Shown here one piece after another: positions 15,596 through 25,066 of a stretch of 64,000 nucleotides of DNA. A program made the translations under genes and the position numbers. Origin of the DNA: Flavobacterium sp. (lineage in GTDB: Bacteria; Bacteroidota; Bacteroidia; Flavobacteriales; Flavobacteriaceae); contig NZ_JAIXTJ010000011.1 of the NCBI RefSeq assembly GCF_027483985.1, positions 1-64,000 on the forward strand. Direction: 5' to 3'. The number at the start of each line of letters is the position of its first letter. The stretch's first letter is position 1. Below the pieces are notes generated by a model. It was not told the DNA's origin, made no database searches, and worked only from the letters and a program-made list of their open reading frames with translations.

Positions 15596-18067
15596 ATGCA
15601 GAAAAATTATACTTTTCTATTGCTTTTCTTAGGATTATCGTTGGTTGCACAACGTCCACAAAAACCAAATTCGGTTGAAATTTATCATCAAATTGAGAAA
15701 CTTAACTTTTTGGGTTCTGTTTTATATGTTGCGGCACATCCAGACGATGAAAACACGCGATTAATTTCTTATTTATCTAACGAAAAAAATGCTCGAACAG
15801 GCTATCTTTCTTTAACTCGAGGCGATGGCGGACAAAACTTAATCGGACCTGAATTGCGAGAACTACTTGGTGTAATCAGAACGCAAGAACTTATCGAAGC
15901 TAGAAAAATTGATGGCGGTGAGCAACTGTTTTCACGCGCTAATGATTTTGGTTTTTCAAAAAATCCTGACGAAACTTTGCAAATATGGGATAAAGACCAA
16001 GTGCTAAGCGATGTTATTTGGGCTATCAGAAAATTCCAACCTGATGTTATTATCAATCGTTTTGACCATCGTTCACCAGGAACAACTCACGGACATCACA
16101 CCGCTTCGGCAATGTTGAGCCTTGAAGCATTTGATAAAACCAATGACGCATCTGTATTTCCTAATCAACTACAATATGTAACAACTTGGCAACCCAAACG
16201 TATTTTCTTCAATACTTCCTGGTGGTTTTATGGTAGCAAAGAAAAATTTGATAAAGCCGATAAATCCAATTTGAGCCAACTTCAAACAGGTGTGTACTAC
16301 GAACAATTCGGTAAGTCCAATCAAGAGATTGCCGCACTGAGCAGAAGTTGCCACCAATCACAAGGTTTCGGAAGTACCGGCGCTCGTGGTGAAGAAGAGG
16401 AATATTTAGAATTTTTAAAAGGCGAATCTTTAAAAGATAAAACCAATTTGTTTGAAGGTATTGACACTTCTTGGAATCGCATTCCAGGTGAAAATCTTAT
16501 TGGAAGTATTCTAGAAAAAGTACAAAGTAATTTTGATTTCAAAAATCCAGAAGCTAGTATTCCTGAATTAGTAAAAGCCTACGAATTAATCCAAAAATTA
16601 GAAGATGACCATTGGAAAACCATTAAATCAGAGGAAATTAAAAAGATAATTGCTGCTTGTGCCGGACTTTACTTAGAATCGGTTGCCGACGTGCAAGAAA
16701 TTGCTACTGGAAACAAAACTAAAGTCAAACAAGAAGCCATCAACCGTAGTAAAGTAAAAATGTATTGGCTTTCTGGTATAAACAACGCTCAAAAAACAGA
16801 ACTTCTTTTCAACAAAGTAGTTACTAATTCAATTGAAGTTGAAATTGATGCTACTGATCCTTTCACAAGTCCGTACTATTTAAATGAAAAAGGAACTGTT
16901 GGTATGTATACCGTGAACGACCAGAGAAATATTGGTAAACCCGATGTTATTTCAAGAATTCCAGACACGTTTTTAATCGAAATCAACGGCGTTACCATTC
17001 CTTTTGAAAGAAATATAGTGTACAAATACAACGATGATGTAAAAGGAGAAGTCTATCAACCGCTTGATGTTGTGCCTGTTGTAACATCTTCTATTCAAGA
17101 AAAAGTCACCATTTTTCCTAATAACAAAGAAAAACCTGTTACTGTAAAAATTAAAGCTGGAACAGAAGCAATTGCAGGATCAATAAGTTTAGAAGTACCA
17201 CAAAATTGGACAGTTTCACCTGCATCAATTCTGTTTTCACTTGCTAAAAAAGGTGAAGAACAACTTGCCATATTTAATGTAACGCCTCCAAAAGAAGCAT
17301 CTGATGTTACTATTAAAAGTGTAGTAACTATTAATGGTCAAACCTTTGACAAAGAAAAAATCGACATCAATTATCCACACATTTACAAACAAATGGTTTT
17401 AAAATCAGCTGAGGCAAAGGCCATTAAATTGAATATCAAAACCAAATCCGAAAAAATTGCCTACATTATGGGTGCAGGTGATGAAGTTCCTAAAAGTCTG
17501 ACGCAAATGGGTTATGAAGTAACCATCTTAAAACCTGAAGAAATCACAAATGAAAAACTTCAAAATTTTGATGTCGTAATGACCGGAATTCGTGCATATA
17601 ATGTTGTAAATGCGCTCGGATTCAAACAAAACCTACTTTTTGATTTTGTTAAAAATGGCAAAACAATGATTGTACAATACAACACACTTGACGATTTAGT
17701 TACAAAAGAAATCGCTCCTTTTTCTGTAAAATTATCAAGAGATAGAGTCACAGAAGAAAATGCCGAAGTCCGATTTTTAAATCCAAATCATCCGGTTTTA
17801 AATTATCCTAACAAAATAACAGCTGATGATTTTAAAGGCTGGAAACAAGAACAAGGTTTGTATTATCCAAGCGAATGGGATGCTAATTTTACGCCAATTA
17901 TTTCAGCAAATGATAAAGGTGAAAAACCCAAAGATGGCGCCATTTTAGTAGCAAAATACGGTAAAGGAAATTACATTTACACCGGAATAAGTTTCTTCAG
18001 AGAATTGCCAGAAGGTGTTCCTGGAGCATTTCGTTTATTAGCAAATATGATCGCAATTGGAAAATAA
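15596..18067 (+). CDS. Large PIG-L (LmbE-like) deacetylase with a C-terminal amidotransferase-like domain
   Basis: An 823-residue secreted protein. A signal peptide (1-19, ending VAQ) precedes a PIG-L domain (about 40-290) with zinc motif AHPDDEN (47-53) and the second zinc segment GTTHGHHTAS (about 158-167). The central part (about 400-600) looks like beta-sandwich domains. The last 220 residues (YIMGAGDEVPKSL..., VVMTGIRAYN) resemble a ThuA/glutamine-amidotransferase-like Rossmann domain. PIG-L enzymes remove acetyl groups from N-acetyl sugars. It is followed by a 35-residue membrane peptide and an SSS symporter, which suggests deacetylation of an outside amino-sugar conjugate and uptake of the product. 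Confidence 0.88.
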   Translation: MQKNYTFLLLFLGLSLVAQRPQKPNSVEIYHQIEKLNFLGSVLYVAAHPDDENTRLISYLSNEKNARTGYLSLTRGDGGQNLIGPELRELLGVIRTQELIEARKIDGGEQLFSRANDFGFSKNPDETLQIWDKDQVLSDVIWAIRKFQPDVIINRFDHRSPGTTHGHHTASAMLSLEAFDKTNDASVFPNQLQYVTTWQPKRIFFNTSWWFYGSKEKFDKADKSNLSQLQTGVYYEQFGKSNQEIAALSRSCHQSQGFGSTGARGEEEEYLEFLKGESLKDKTNLFEGIDTSWNRIPGENLIGSILEKVQSNFDFKNPEASIPELVKAYELIQKLEDDHWKTIKSEEIKKIIAACAGLYLESVADVQEIATGNKTKVKQEAINRSKVKMYWLSGINNAQKTELLFNKVVTNSIEVEIDATDPFTSPYYLNEKGTVGMYTVNDQRNIGKPDVISRIPDTFLIEINGVTIPFERNIVYKYNDDVKGEVYQPLDVVPVVTSSIQEKVTIFPNNKEKPVTVKIKAGTEAIAGSISLEVPQNWTVSPASILFSLAKKGEEQLAIFNVTPPKEASDVTIKSVVTINGQTFDKEKIDINYPHIYKQMVLKSAEAKAIKLNIKTKSEKIAYIMGAGDEVPKSLTQMGYEVTILKPEEITNEKLQNFDVVMTGIRAYNVVNALGFKQNLLFDFVKNGKTMIVQYNTLDDLVTKEIAPFSVKLSRDRVTEENAEVRFLNPNHPVLNYPNKITADDFKGWKQEQGLYYPSEWDANFTPIISANDKGEKPKDGAILVAKYGKGNYIYTGISFFRELPEGVPGAFRLLANMIAIGK

Positions 18068-18068
18068 T

Positions 18069-18176
18069 ATGGAGCCAAAAAAACAAAATAAATGGAATAA
18101 CAACTATACGTGGCTTTTAGTAATGAACGCCGTTTATATCATCATTTTTTTTATGCTAATGCAAATTTTCTACTAA
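18069..18176 (+). CDS. 35-residue single-pass membrane peptide upstream of the SSS symporter
   Basis: ATG 18069 to TAA 18176 encodes MEPKKQNKWNNNYTWL followed by a hydrophobic helix (about 15-35). It starts 2 bp after the PIG-L stop and ends 2 bp before the symporter start, so all three are translated from one message. Position and topology recall the small accessory subunits (DUF485/DUF4212 type) of other SSS transporters, but it is much shorter and shows no recognisable similarity. Confidence 0.7.
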   Translation: MEPKKQNKWNNNYTWLLVMNAVYIIIFFMLMQIFY

Positions 18177-18177
18177 T

Positions 18178-19878
18178 ATGCAACAAATAGATTGGATTAT
18201 TCTCTCGGCAACACTCTTGTTTATTGTTGTATATGGCGTTTACAAAACCAAAGGAAGTAAAAACGTTGAAGATTACATACTTGGAAATAAAGAAACCAAT
18301 TGGTGGACCGTTGGACTTTCTGTTATGGCTACTCAAGCAAGTGCCATTACATTCTTATCAACGCCAGGTCAAGCCTACCATGACGGAATGGGTTTTGTAC
18401 AGTTTTATTTTGGATTGCCAATTGCAATGGTTGTCATTTGCTATACATTTATTCCAATCTACAATAAATTAAAAGTATACACTGCTTATGAATATCTAGA
18501 ACAACGTTTTGACTTGAAAACGCGTTCGTTTGCAGCAATAATTTTTCTCATTCAGCGTGGTTTAGGAACTGGATTTACAATTTATGCACCAGCAATTATT
18601 CTTTCAACATTGTTGGGCTGGAATTTAACTTTGTTAAACATAATTATCGGAATATTAGTAATTATATATACTTACACTGGTGGAACAAAAGCGGTTAACG
18701 TAACCCAAAAACAGCAAATGTTTGTAATTATGAGCGGAATGTTTATTACATTTTACCTTATCTTACACATGTTACCCAACGAAATGACTTTCAGTAATGC
18801 TTTGCATATTGCTGGAGCAAACGACAAAATGAATATTGTTGACTTTTCATTCAATCCCGAAACACGATACACTTTTTGGAGCGGAATAGCTGGTGGTTTC
18901 TTTCTTAGCCTAGCTTATTTTGGTACAGATCAGTCGCAAGTAGGTCGCTATTTATCGGGCAAATCTGACAGAGAAAGCCAAAAAGGATTGATAATGAACG
19001 GATTTCTGAAAGTTCCGATGCAATTTTTTATCTTGCTGACAGGAGTTATGGTTTTTGTATTTTTCCAATTCAATGATGTTCCGCTGAATTTTAATCCGAT
19101 AAATAAAGCAACCATTGAAAAATCAATTTATGCCGATCAGTACCATGCTCTTGAAAAACAATTAAATGATTTAACTGAAGAAAAAAAAGAATACAACTTG
19201 TTGTATATGGATCATTTAAATCAAAATTATGACAATCCAATACTAAGAAATAAATTGGTAGCCATTTCTGGAAAAGAAAAAGATCTGCGAGATCAAGCCA
19301 AAGAACTAATTACCAAAGCCGACCCAAAATCGGAAACCAATGATAAAGACTACGTATTTCTGTATTTTATTTTAAATTATTTACCCAAAGGATTGATTGG
19401 ATTATTGCTTGCTGTAATACTTTCGGCTGCAATGTCATCTTCGGCATCCGGATTGACAGCATTGGCTTCGACCACAGCAATTGACATTTACAAACGTAAT
19501 TTAAAATCAGAAAAATCAGAAAAACACTATGTTGATGCTACCAAATATTTCACTTTACTTTGGGGAATAATTGCTATTCTTTTTGCCTGCGTTGGATCAT
19601 TATTTGAGAATCTTATTCAATTAGTAAATATTGTAGGCTCGATTTTTTATGGAACCGTATTGGGTATTTTCCTTGTTGGTTTTTATATCAAATTTGTGAA
19701 AGCAAGAGCTATTTTTTGGAGTGCCGTGGTAAGTCAATTAACTATCTTTTACATCTACTATTTGGATGTGGTAAGTTTCTTATGGTTAAATTTTATTGGT
19801 GCTTTACTCACAATTATTCTAGCGTTACTAGGCCAACTCTTCTTAAAAGAAAATAACTCGAAAGAAGTTACCGCATAA
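18178..19878 (+). CDS. Sodium:solute symporter (SSS family)
   Basis: A 566-residue transporter with about 13 membrane helices and SSS hallmarks (GWWTVGLS-like segment NWWTVGLSVMATQASAITF, and SAAMSSSASGLTALAS in the second half). A charged loop at about 300-390 contains coiled-coil (EKQLNDLTEEKKEYN). Substrate is unknown; the linked PIG-L deacetylase suggests an amino-sugar or glycoconjugate product. It is the last gene of the operon and ends at a bidirectional terminator. Confidence 0.93.
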   Translation: MQQIDWIILSATLLFIVVYGVYKTKGSKNVEDYILGNKETNWWTVGLSVMATQASAITFLSTPGQAYHDGMGFVQFYFGLPIAMVVICYTFIPIYNKLKVYTAYEYLEQRFDLKTRSFAAIIFLIQRGLGTGFTIYAPAIILSTLLGWNLTLLNIIIGILVIIYTYTGGTKAVNVTQKQQMFVIMSGMFITFYLILHMLPNEMTFSNALHIAGANDKMNIVDFSFNPETRYTFWSGIAGGFFLSLAYFGTDQSQVGRYLSGKSDRESQKGLIMNGFLKVPMQFFILLTGVMVFVFFQFNDVPLNFNPINKATIEKSIYADQYHALEKQLNDLTEEKKEYNLLYMDHLNQNYDNPILRNKLVAISGKEKDLRDQAKELITKADPKSETNDKDYVFLYFILNYLPKGLIGLLLAVILSAAMSSSASGLTALASTTAIDIYKRNLKSEKSEKHYVDATKYFTLLWGIIAILFACVGSLFENLIQLVNIVGSIFYGTVLGIFLVGFYIKFVKARAIFWSAVVSQLTIFYIYYLDVVSFLWLNFIGALLTIILALLGQLFLKENNSKEVTA

Positions 19879-19911
19879 AAAAAACGTCCCAATTTCTTGG
19901 GACGTTTTTCA
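19879..19911. terminator. Bidirectional terminator between the symporter and DUF2911 genes
   Basis: The stem ACGTCCCAA (19884-19892) pairs with TTGGGACGT (19897-19905), loop TTTC, flanked by A and T runs on either side. Confidence 0.88.
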
Positions 19912-19927
19912 TTAAAAACAGTGCAAA

Positions 19928-20782
19928 TTATTTTTTGCTCCATTCTTTAATACTATCGTTATTCATTTTTACATAGTCCTGATTACCTTCTTTTTCAGCA
20001 CCAGCTAATGATAATTTTGCAGTTTCTATTGCACCTTTTTTATCACCTAATTTTCCTTGAATTAAAGATTTTAAACGCAAGTGCCAAAACGGAACATCTT
20101 CACCAGCTTTAACCATTGAAACCGCTTTGTTTACATATTCTAAAGCTTTGTTTAAATCACCATTAGATTGATAGAAATACTGCGCTGATGAAAAATAATC
20201 ACCTGCTGTTGGACCAGCTAATACTTTTGCAATACTCGCCATCGCAGCTTTTTGAGTTGGTACTTCAAATTTTACAGATACCATAGTTTTTTCCCAAGAA
20301 ATATCTAAAGTTGCGCTATCATTAGTAACATTGTTAATTCCGATTGTAAACGTTTCTACATTATTATTCAAAACTACAGGATCAACATTTAAACTAACAG
20401 CCACTTTGTTTACATCATAATTTTCTGGTAAACCCCAATTGTCAGTACTTGTGTAAAGAATAACTTCCCACATATCGGCTTTAGGTAAAGTAAAAATAGC
20501 ATATTTTCCTTTTTTTACCGTCGTTCCGTTAATAACTACATCATCGCTAAAAGAAATAGTTGAATTGGCATTTGCACCTGTTCTCCATAATTTTCCAAAA
20601 GGAACTAAATCACCAAAAACAACTCTTCCTTTAGAGCTTGGTCTTGAATAATCTACAGTAACATCAGTCAAACCAACTACTTGATTTAAAACCGATTTTG
20701 GACTTGGTTGAGGCGTTTTTACTTGCGCTTCTACAGCTAAATTAGCAATGGCAATAGCCAATAAAATAAATATTTTTCTCAT
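19928..20782 (-). CDS. DUF2911 domain secreted protein
   Basis: A 284-residue exported protein: signal peptide (1-19, ending VEAQ), then a DUF2911 domain (about 30-175; VDYSRPSSKGR, WRTGANANSTISF, KGKYAIFTLP) and a helical TPR-like tail (about 195-284) with NGDLNKALEYVNKA. The family is widespread in Bacteroidota and has no known role. Single gene with a terminator. Confidence 0.88.
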   Translation of the reverse strand: MRKIFILLAIAIANLAVEAQVKTPQPSPKSVLNQVVGLTDVTVDYSRPSSKGRVVFGDLVPFGKLWRTGANANSTISFSDDVVINGTTVKKGKYAIFTLPKADMWEVILYTSTDNWGLPENYDVNKVAVSLNVDPVVLNNNVETFTIGINNVTNDSATLDISWEKTMVSVKFEVPTQKAAMASIAKVLAGPTAGDYFSSAQYFYQSNGDLNKALEYVNKAVSMVKAGEDVPFWHLRLKSLIQGKLGDKKGAIETAKLSLAGAEKEGNQDYVKMNNDSIKEWSKK

Positions 20783-20927
20783 AAGTATTGTTTTAGAATC
20801 CCAAAATTACAAATTGTATCGGCTTCAAATGTTAATATAAACTTAAATGATGTTATTTTTTGTTTAATGATTATTCAATTTTATTAAACATTTATTACTT
20901 TTACATCAAAATTAATAATTCATCAAA

Positions 20928-21395
20928 ATGAAAATATACCGATTACATACCAAACAAAATTTACCAATTTCAATTGACGAAGCTTGGGATTTACTAAGTG
21001 ATCCTAAAAATCTTCAAAAAATAACACCTGATTATATGGATTTTAAAATACTTTCAGGTGCTGATAGACCAATGTTTCCCGGACAAATTATTCAATATAT
21101 CGTTACACCTGTTTTAGGAATTCCTGCTAAATGGGTAACCGAAATCACACACGTTGTAGACAAAAAATATTTTGTTGACGAGCAACGTTTTGGTCCATAC
21201 GCTTTATGGCATCACAAACATTTTATCAAAGAAATTCCGGGTGGCGTTGAAATGGAAGATATTGTAGATTATAAAGTGCCTATGGGAATTTTAGGTCAAT
21301 TGGTACATCCGTTTATAGTGAAACCAAAGTTGAATGAAATTTTTGAATACCGCAGAAAAAAATTAATCGAAATGTTCGGAGAATTTGAAAAATAG
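20928..21395 (+). CDS. SRPBCC family (START/Bet v1-like) protein
   Basis: A 155-residue protein with the ligand-binding SRPBCC fold (DEAWDLLSDPKNLQKITPDYM; KHFIKEIPGGVEMEDIVDYKVP). It heads a plus-strand trio with an SDR and a DNA photolyase. SRPBCC/SDR/photolyase clusters are common in marine and freshwater Bacteroidota and may belong to a light-stress regulon. Ligand unknown. Confidence 0.85.
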   Translation: MKIYRLHTKQNLPISIDEAWDLLSDPKNLQKITPDYMDFKILSGADRPMFPGQIIQYIVTPVLGIPAKWVTEITHVVDKKYFVDEQRFGPYALWHHKHFIKEIPGGVEMEDIVDYKVPMGILGQLVHPFIVKPKLNEIFEYRRKKLIEMFGEFEK

Positions 21396-21449
21396 CATTC
21401 GATACAAATAGATAAAAACAATAAATACCAGACTAAACACCTATCATAA

Positions 21450-22148
21450 ATGAAAAATATATTACTTATTGGCGGTTCTTATGGAATTGGATTAGCCATT
21501 GCGAAAGAATTACAATACGACAACAAAATTTACATTGCATCTAGAACAAAGGAAGAAATTGGCGATATGCACGTAACACACATTCCATTTGATGCTACAA
21601 CTGATACCTTGGATACCTCTTTATTGCCTGCAGTTTTGGACGGATTAGTTTATTGTCCAGGAAGCATTAATCTACGTCCGTTCAAAGGATTGAAAATCGA
21701 TGCTTTTGAAAATGATTTACAAATCAATTTCTTAAATTTAGTAAAAGTTTTACAGACCGTTTTGCCTAATTTAACAGCGTCTAACCAGTCAAGTGTTGTA
21801 TTGTTTAGCACGGTTGCAGCAACAATGGGAATGCCATTTCACACCAGCGTATCAGCTTCTAAAGGTGCAATCGAAGGCTTTGCAAAAGCTCTTGCAGCGG
21901 AATATGCCCCTAAAATTAGGGTTAACGTAATTGCTCCTTCTTTAACCGATACACCATTAGCAAACAAATTCTTAAACTCAGAGGAGAAAAAAGAAAAATC
22001 AGCTGCGAGAAATCCGCTAAAAAAAGTAGGAACTTCAGAAGATGTTGCACAAATGGCTAGCTTTTTATTAAGTGAAAAAAGTAACTGGATTTCAGGTCAA
22101 ATTTTTCACGTTGACGGAGGAATGTCAACCTTATTAGTTAACGGATAA
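21450..22148 (+). CDS. SDR family oxidoreductase with altered active site
   Basis: A 232-residue short-chain dehydrogenase. The glycine motif GGSYGIG (8-14) for NAD(P) is intact, as are the N-terminal helix and the catalytic-like Ser120 and Lys138. The Tyr of the YxxxK motif is replaced: the sequence reads VSASK with Val134 at the Tyr position. This means it may not act as a normal dehydrogenase. It lies between the SRPBCC and photolyase genes. Confidence 0.88.
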   Translation: MKNILLIGGSYGIGLAIAKELQYDNKIYIASRTKEEIGDMHVTHIPFDATTDTLDTSLLPAVLDGLVYCPGSINLRPFKGLKIDAFENDLQINFLNLVKVLQTVLPNLTASNQSSVVLFSTVAATMGMPFHTSVSASKGAIEGFAKALAAEYAPKIRVNVIAPSLTDTPLANKFLNSEEKKEKSAARNPLKKVGTSEDVAQMASFLLSEKSNWISGQIFHVDGGMSTLLVNG

Positions 22149-22199
22149 AAAATAAATTAACTACAAAACGCTATAAATCTTCTGATAAAAGTTGAAATA

Positions 22200-22260
22200 G
22201 ATTTTTAAATTTGATTTTTGAAGTTGATTTTTGAAGTTGATTTTTGATTTTGATTTTTGA
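22200..22260. repeat. Short tandem repeat (TTGATTTTTGAAG units)
   Basis: About four imperfect 13-14-bp units built on TTGATTTTTGAAG precede the photolyase start. A TTG in the last unit could be taken as a start codon, but the ATG at 22272 is preferred. Confidence 0.65.
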
Positions 22261-22271
22261 AAAAAATAATT

Positions 22272-23558
22272 ATGAATATATTCTGGTTCCGCCGCGATTT
22301 GCGCCTTGATGATAATGTTGGTTTGTTTCACGCACTAAACGATGCTGAAGAAGTGCTTCCTATTTTTATATTTGATGAATCGATTCTGTCACAACTTTCT
22401 AAAGACGATGCACGCGTTACTTTCATTCATCAACAATTAGAACAAATTCAAAACCAACTTCAAAAAATTGGTAAATCATTAGCCGTTTTTTATGGAAAAC
22501 CTTTAGAAGTTTATCAAAAAATACTATCTGAAAATTCAATTAAATCCGTTTATACTAATAATGATTATGAACCTTATGCGCGCAAACGTGATTTGGATTT
22601 ATATCATTTATTTAAAGAGCATAATGTCGAATTTAAAACCAGTAAAGACCAAGTTATTTTTGAAAAAAGCGAAGTAGTTAAAGACGACGGAACACCTTAT
22701 GTTGTTTATACACCGTATTCTAACAAATGGAAAGAAAACTTCAAGAAGATTCAACTTTTAAACTATAACTCAGAAGATTTTTTATCTAAAATAGCACTTC
22801 ACTCCTACCCATTTTTAAGTTTATCAGATATTGGTTTTGAAGCTTCGTCAATAAAGGTAACTCCATTTGATATCTCAAATAGTTTAATCGATAATTATGA
22901 AGCTACTCGTAATTTCCCAGCGTTAAACAAGACTTCTTATCTTGGAATTTACCTCCGATTTGGAGCAGTTTCCATCAGAAAAATGGTTAGTAAAGCACTT
23001 GAAAGCAAAAACGAAACGTTTTTAAAGGAATTAATTTGGAGGGAATTTTTTATGCAAATTTTGTGGCATTTTCCGCACACTAATAAATCTAGTTTCCGAC
23101 CAAAATACGACGAAATTAAATGGGAAAACAACGAAGAACTTTTTAAAAAATGGTGCGCCGGAAAAACAGGTTACCCTTTTGTTGATGCCGGAATGCGCGA
23201 ATTAAATAAAACCGGCCACATGCACAACCGTGTGCGAATGATTGTAGCAAGTTTTTTATGCAAACATTTACTAATCGACTGGCGTTGGGGCGAAACGTAT
23301 TTTGCTTCTAGATTATTAGATTATGAACAAGCGAGCAATGTTGGAAATTGGCAATGGGCAGCAGGAAGCGGCGTTGATGCAGCACCTTATTTCAGAATTT
23401 TCAATCCAACCGAGCAAATCAAGAAATTTGATAAAGAACTAAAATACATCAAAAAATGGATTCCAGAATTGGAAACACAATACTATCCAGCTCCAATTGT
23501 AGATCATAAAGAAGCTAGAGAAAAATGCTTAAAAGTTTATAAAGAAGCTGTTGGGTAA
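22272..23558 (+). CDS. phrB: Deoxyribodipyrimidine photo-lyase / cryptochrome family
   Basis: A 428-residue flavoprotein starting MNIFWFRRDLRLDDN, the classic N-terminus of class I photolyases. The C-terminal FAD domain contains NRVRMIVASFL, DWRWGETYFASRLLDYEQASNVGNWQW split over the usual positions, and AAPYFRIFNPTEQ. It would repair cyclobutane pyrimidine dimers with blue light. Third gene of the SRPBCC/SDR/photolyase group. An upstream TTG at 22257 lies in a repeat and is not used. Confidence 0.93.
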   Translation: MNIFWFRRDLRLDDNVGLFHALNDAEEVLPIFIFDESILSQLSKDDARVTFIHQQLEQIQNQLQKIGKSLAVFYGKPLEVYQKILSENSIKSVYTNNDYEPYARKRDLDLYHLFKEHNVEFKTSKDQVIFEKSEVVKDDGTPYVVYTPYSNKWKENFKKIQLLNYNSEDFLSKIALHSYPFLSLSDIGFEASSIKVTPFDISNSLIDNYEATRNFPALNKTSYLGIYLRFGAVSIRKMVSKALESKNETFLKELIWREFFMQILWHFPHTNKSSFRPKYDEIKWENNEELFKKWCAGKTGYPFVDAGMRELNKTGHMHNRVRMIVASFLCKHLLIDWRWGETYFASRLLDYEQASNVGNWQWAAGSGVDAAPYFRIFNPTEQIKKFDKELKYIKKWIPELETQYYPAPIVDHKEAREKCLKVYKEAVG

Positions 23559-23589
23559 AGATAAAACGTCTTAGTAGGTTTCTAGAATC

Positions 23590-24249
23590 CTAAACTGAAA
23601 TCATTCTAATCTTCTCAAAACTAAGCTCATTGAAATGAGTAATTACTTTATCGGCTTTAGCATAATCTTGCATTTTAGAATGAAAACTATCATAACCAAT
23701 GCAATAAATTCCCGCTGATTTTGCAGCTTGAATACCATTGGTACTATCTTCAATTACAATACAATGTTCTACAGCAGTTTGGGCCAATTCAGCAGCTTTT
23801 AGGAATATCGCCGGATGTGGTTTAGACTTCGGAAAATCTTCACCCGAAACTTTAAAAGTAAAGTATTGATGCAAATTAAAGCGATTAAAAATTCGTTCAA
23901 TAGTTTCATTAGCCGATGATGAAGCCAAAACCAATTGCATTCCGTTACTATGCAAGTCCTTGATTAAGTGTTCAACGCCATCCAACAAAAATAAATCTTC
24001 TTTATTGTCAAAAGCTGCATTAAAAAAATCTCGTTTGGCTCTAACGAGTGTTTCGATGCTTTCCTCCAATCCAAAATGTGCTTTGATAATGGTGTAAGTA
24101 TTCTTAGTAGAACTTCCTGTAAAAGACGCATACATTTCAGGAGAAACATCAATATTTAATTGCTTAAAATGCTGATTATAGGCATAATGATGCACGGGTT
24201 CCGTATCAACAATTACACCATCCATATCAAAAATTACGGTTTGTATCAT
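23590..24249 (-). CDS. HAD-family phosphatase (beta-phosphoglucomutase-like)
   Basis: A 219-residue HAD hydrolase with the nucleophile motif DMDGVIVD (D8, D10), a helical cap domain, and the late motif SKPHPAIFLKAA followed by EDSTNGIQAA. It resembles beta-phosphoglucomutase and sugar-phosphate phosphatases. Substrate is not predictable. Confidence 0.88.
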   Translation of the reverse strand: MIQTVIFDMDGVIVDTEPVHHYAYNQHFKQLNIDVSPEMYASFTGSSTKNTYTIIKAHFGLEESIETLVRAKRDFFNAAFDNKEDLFLLDGVEHLIKDLHSNGMQLVLASSSANETIERIFNRFNLHQYFTFKVSGEDFPKSKPHPAIFLKAAELAQTAVEHCIVIEDSTNGIQAAKSAGIYCIGYDSFHSKMQDYAKADKVITHFNELSFEKIRMISV

Positions 24250-24252
24250 TTT

Positions 24253-24335
24253 TTTGGTTTTTAAGTTTATGAGGTTAAAAGTTTATAAGGTTTGGAATTT
24301 TATTTTAAACTCCTAAACATTTAAACTTCTAAACT
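24253..24335. repeat. AT-rich heptad-like repeat between the HAD and tcdA genes
   Basis: Variants of AAGTTTAT/TTAAACT recur with spacing near seven bases in the gap, similar to the array at 3583-3696. Confidence 0.5.
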
Positions 24336-25045
24336 TTCTTAATTATTGATCGAATCACAGTTTCAGCCATATGCAAACCAAAAAGTCCTGGCATATAACT
24401 ATTTGTACCGTAAAATGATTTTTTAAAATTAGAACCATCCGTCATTTTCAAACTGCTTTCGTCCTGAATCTCTGATGAAAAAACTACTTTTAATTTGTCG
24501 ATTTTGTATTCCTTTAATCGTCTTCTAATGGTTTTTGCAAACATACAGTTTACTGTTGAAGTGATATCAGCAACTTTCACTTTGGAAGCTTCCATTTTTC
24601 CGCCTGCGCCCATCGATGAAATTATTTTGACACGTTTGCGCTTGGCACCAACAATCAAATTCAATTTAGGGGTAACACTATCAATGCAATCCAAAACGTA
24701 ATCGTATTTTTCTTCCACAATTTCGAAAGCACGTTCTGGAGATAAAAATTCTTTAACTTTCGTCAAATTTAACTCTGGATTTATGTCCATTAATCGATCG
24801 CCAACAACATCAATTTTTGTCATTCCAACCGTTGAATGCAATGCTGGCAACTGTCGATTTATATTGGTAATATCAACTACATCACCATCAACAATGGTTA
24901 AATTTCCAACTCCAGCACGAGCCAAAAATTCGGCCGCAAAAGAGCCAACACCTCCAACGCCAACTACCAAAACATTGGCGTTTTTTAAATTATTTAATCC
25001 TTCAGCTTTAAAAAGTAATTCTGCACGTTCTTGCCACTTTGCCAT
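24329..25045 (-). CDS. tcdA: tRNA threonylcarbamoyladenosine dehydratase (TcdA/CsdL)
   Basis: A 238-residue E1-like, ATP-binding protein. The nucleotide motif GVGGVGS is at 29-35, followed by RQLPA (NINRQLPAL), the DCIDSVTPKL segment and the ISSMGAGGKM segment. It closes the cyclic form of t6A in tRNA at position 37. It is upstream of no obvious partner; TatD is next on the same strand. Confidence 0.93.
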   Translation of the reverse strand: MAKWQERAELLFKAEGLNNLKNANVLVVGVGGVGSFAAEFLARAGVGNLTIVDGDVVDITNINRQLPALHSTVGMTKIDVVGDRLMDINPELNLTKVKEFLSPERAFEIVEEKYDYVLDCIDSVTPKLNLIVGAKRKRVKIISSMGAGGKMEASKVKVADITSTVNCMFAKTIRRRLKEYKIDKLKVVFSSEIQDESSLKMTDGSNFKKSFYGTNSYMPGLFGLHMAETVIRSIIKKV

Positions 25046-25066
25046 TTTAATATTAAATTTTTGATA

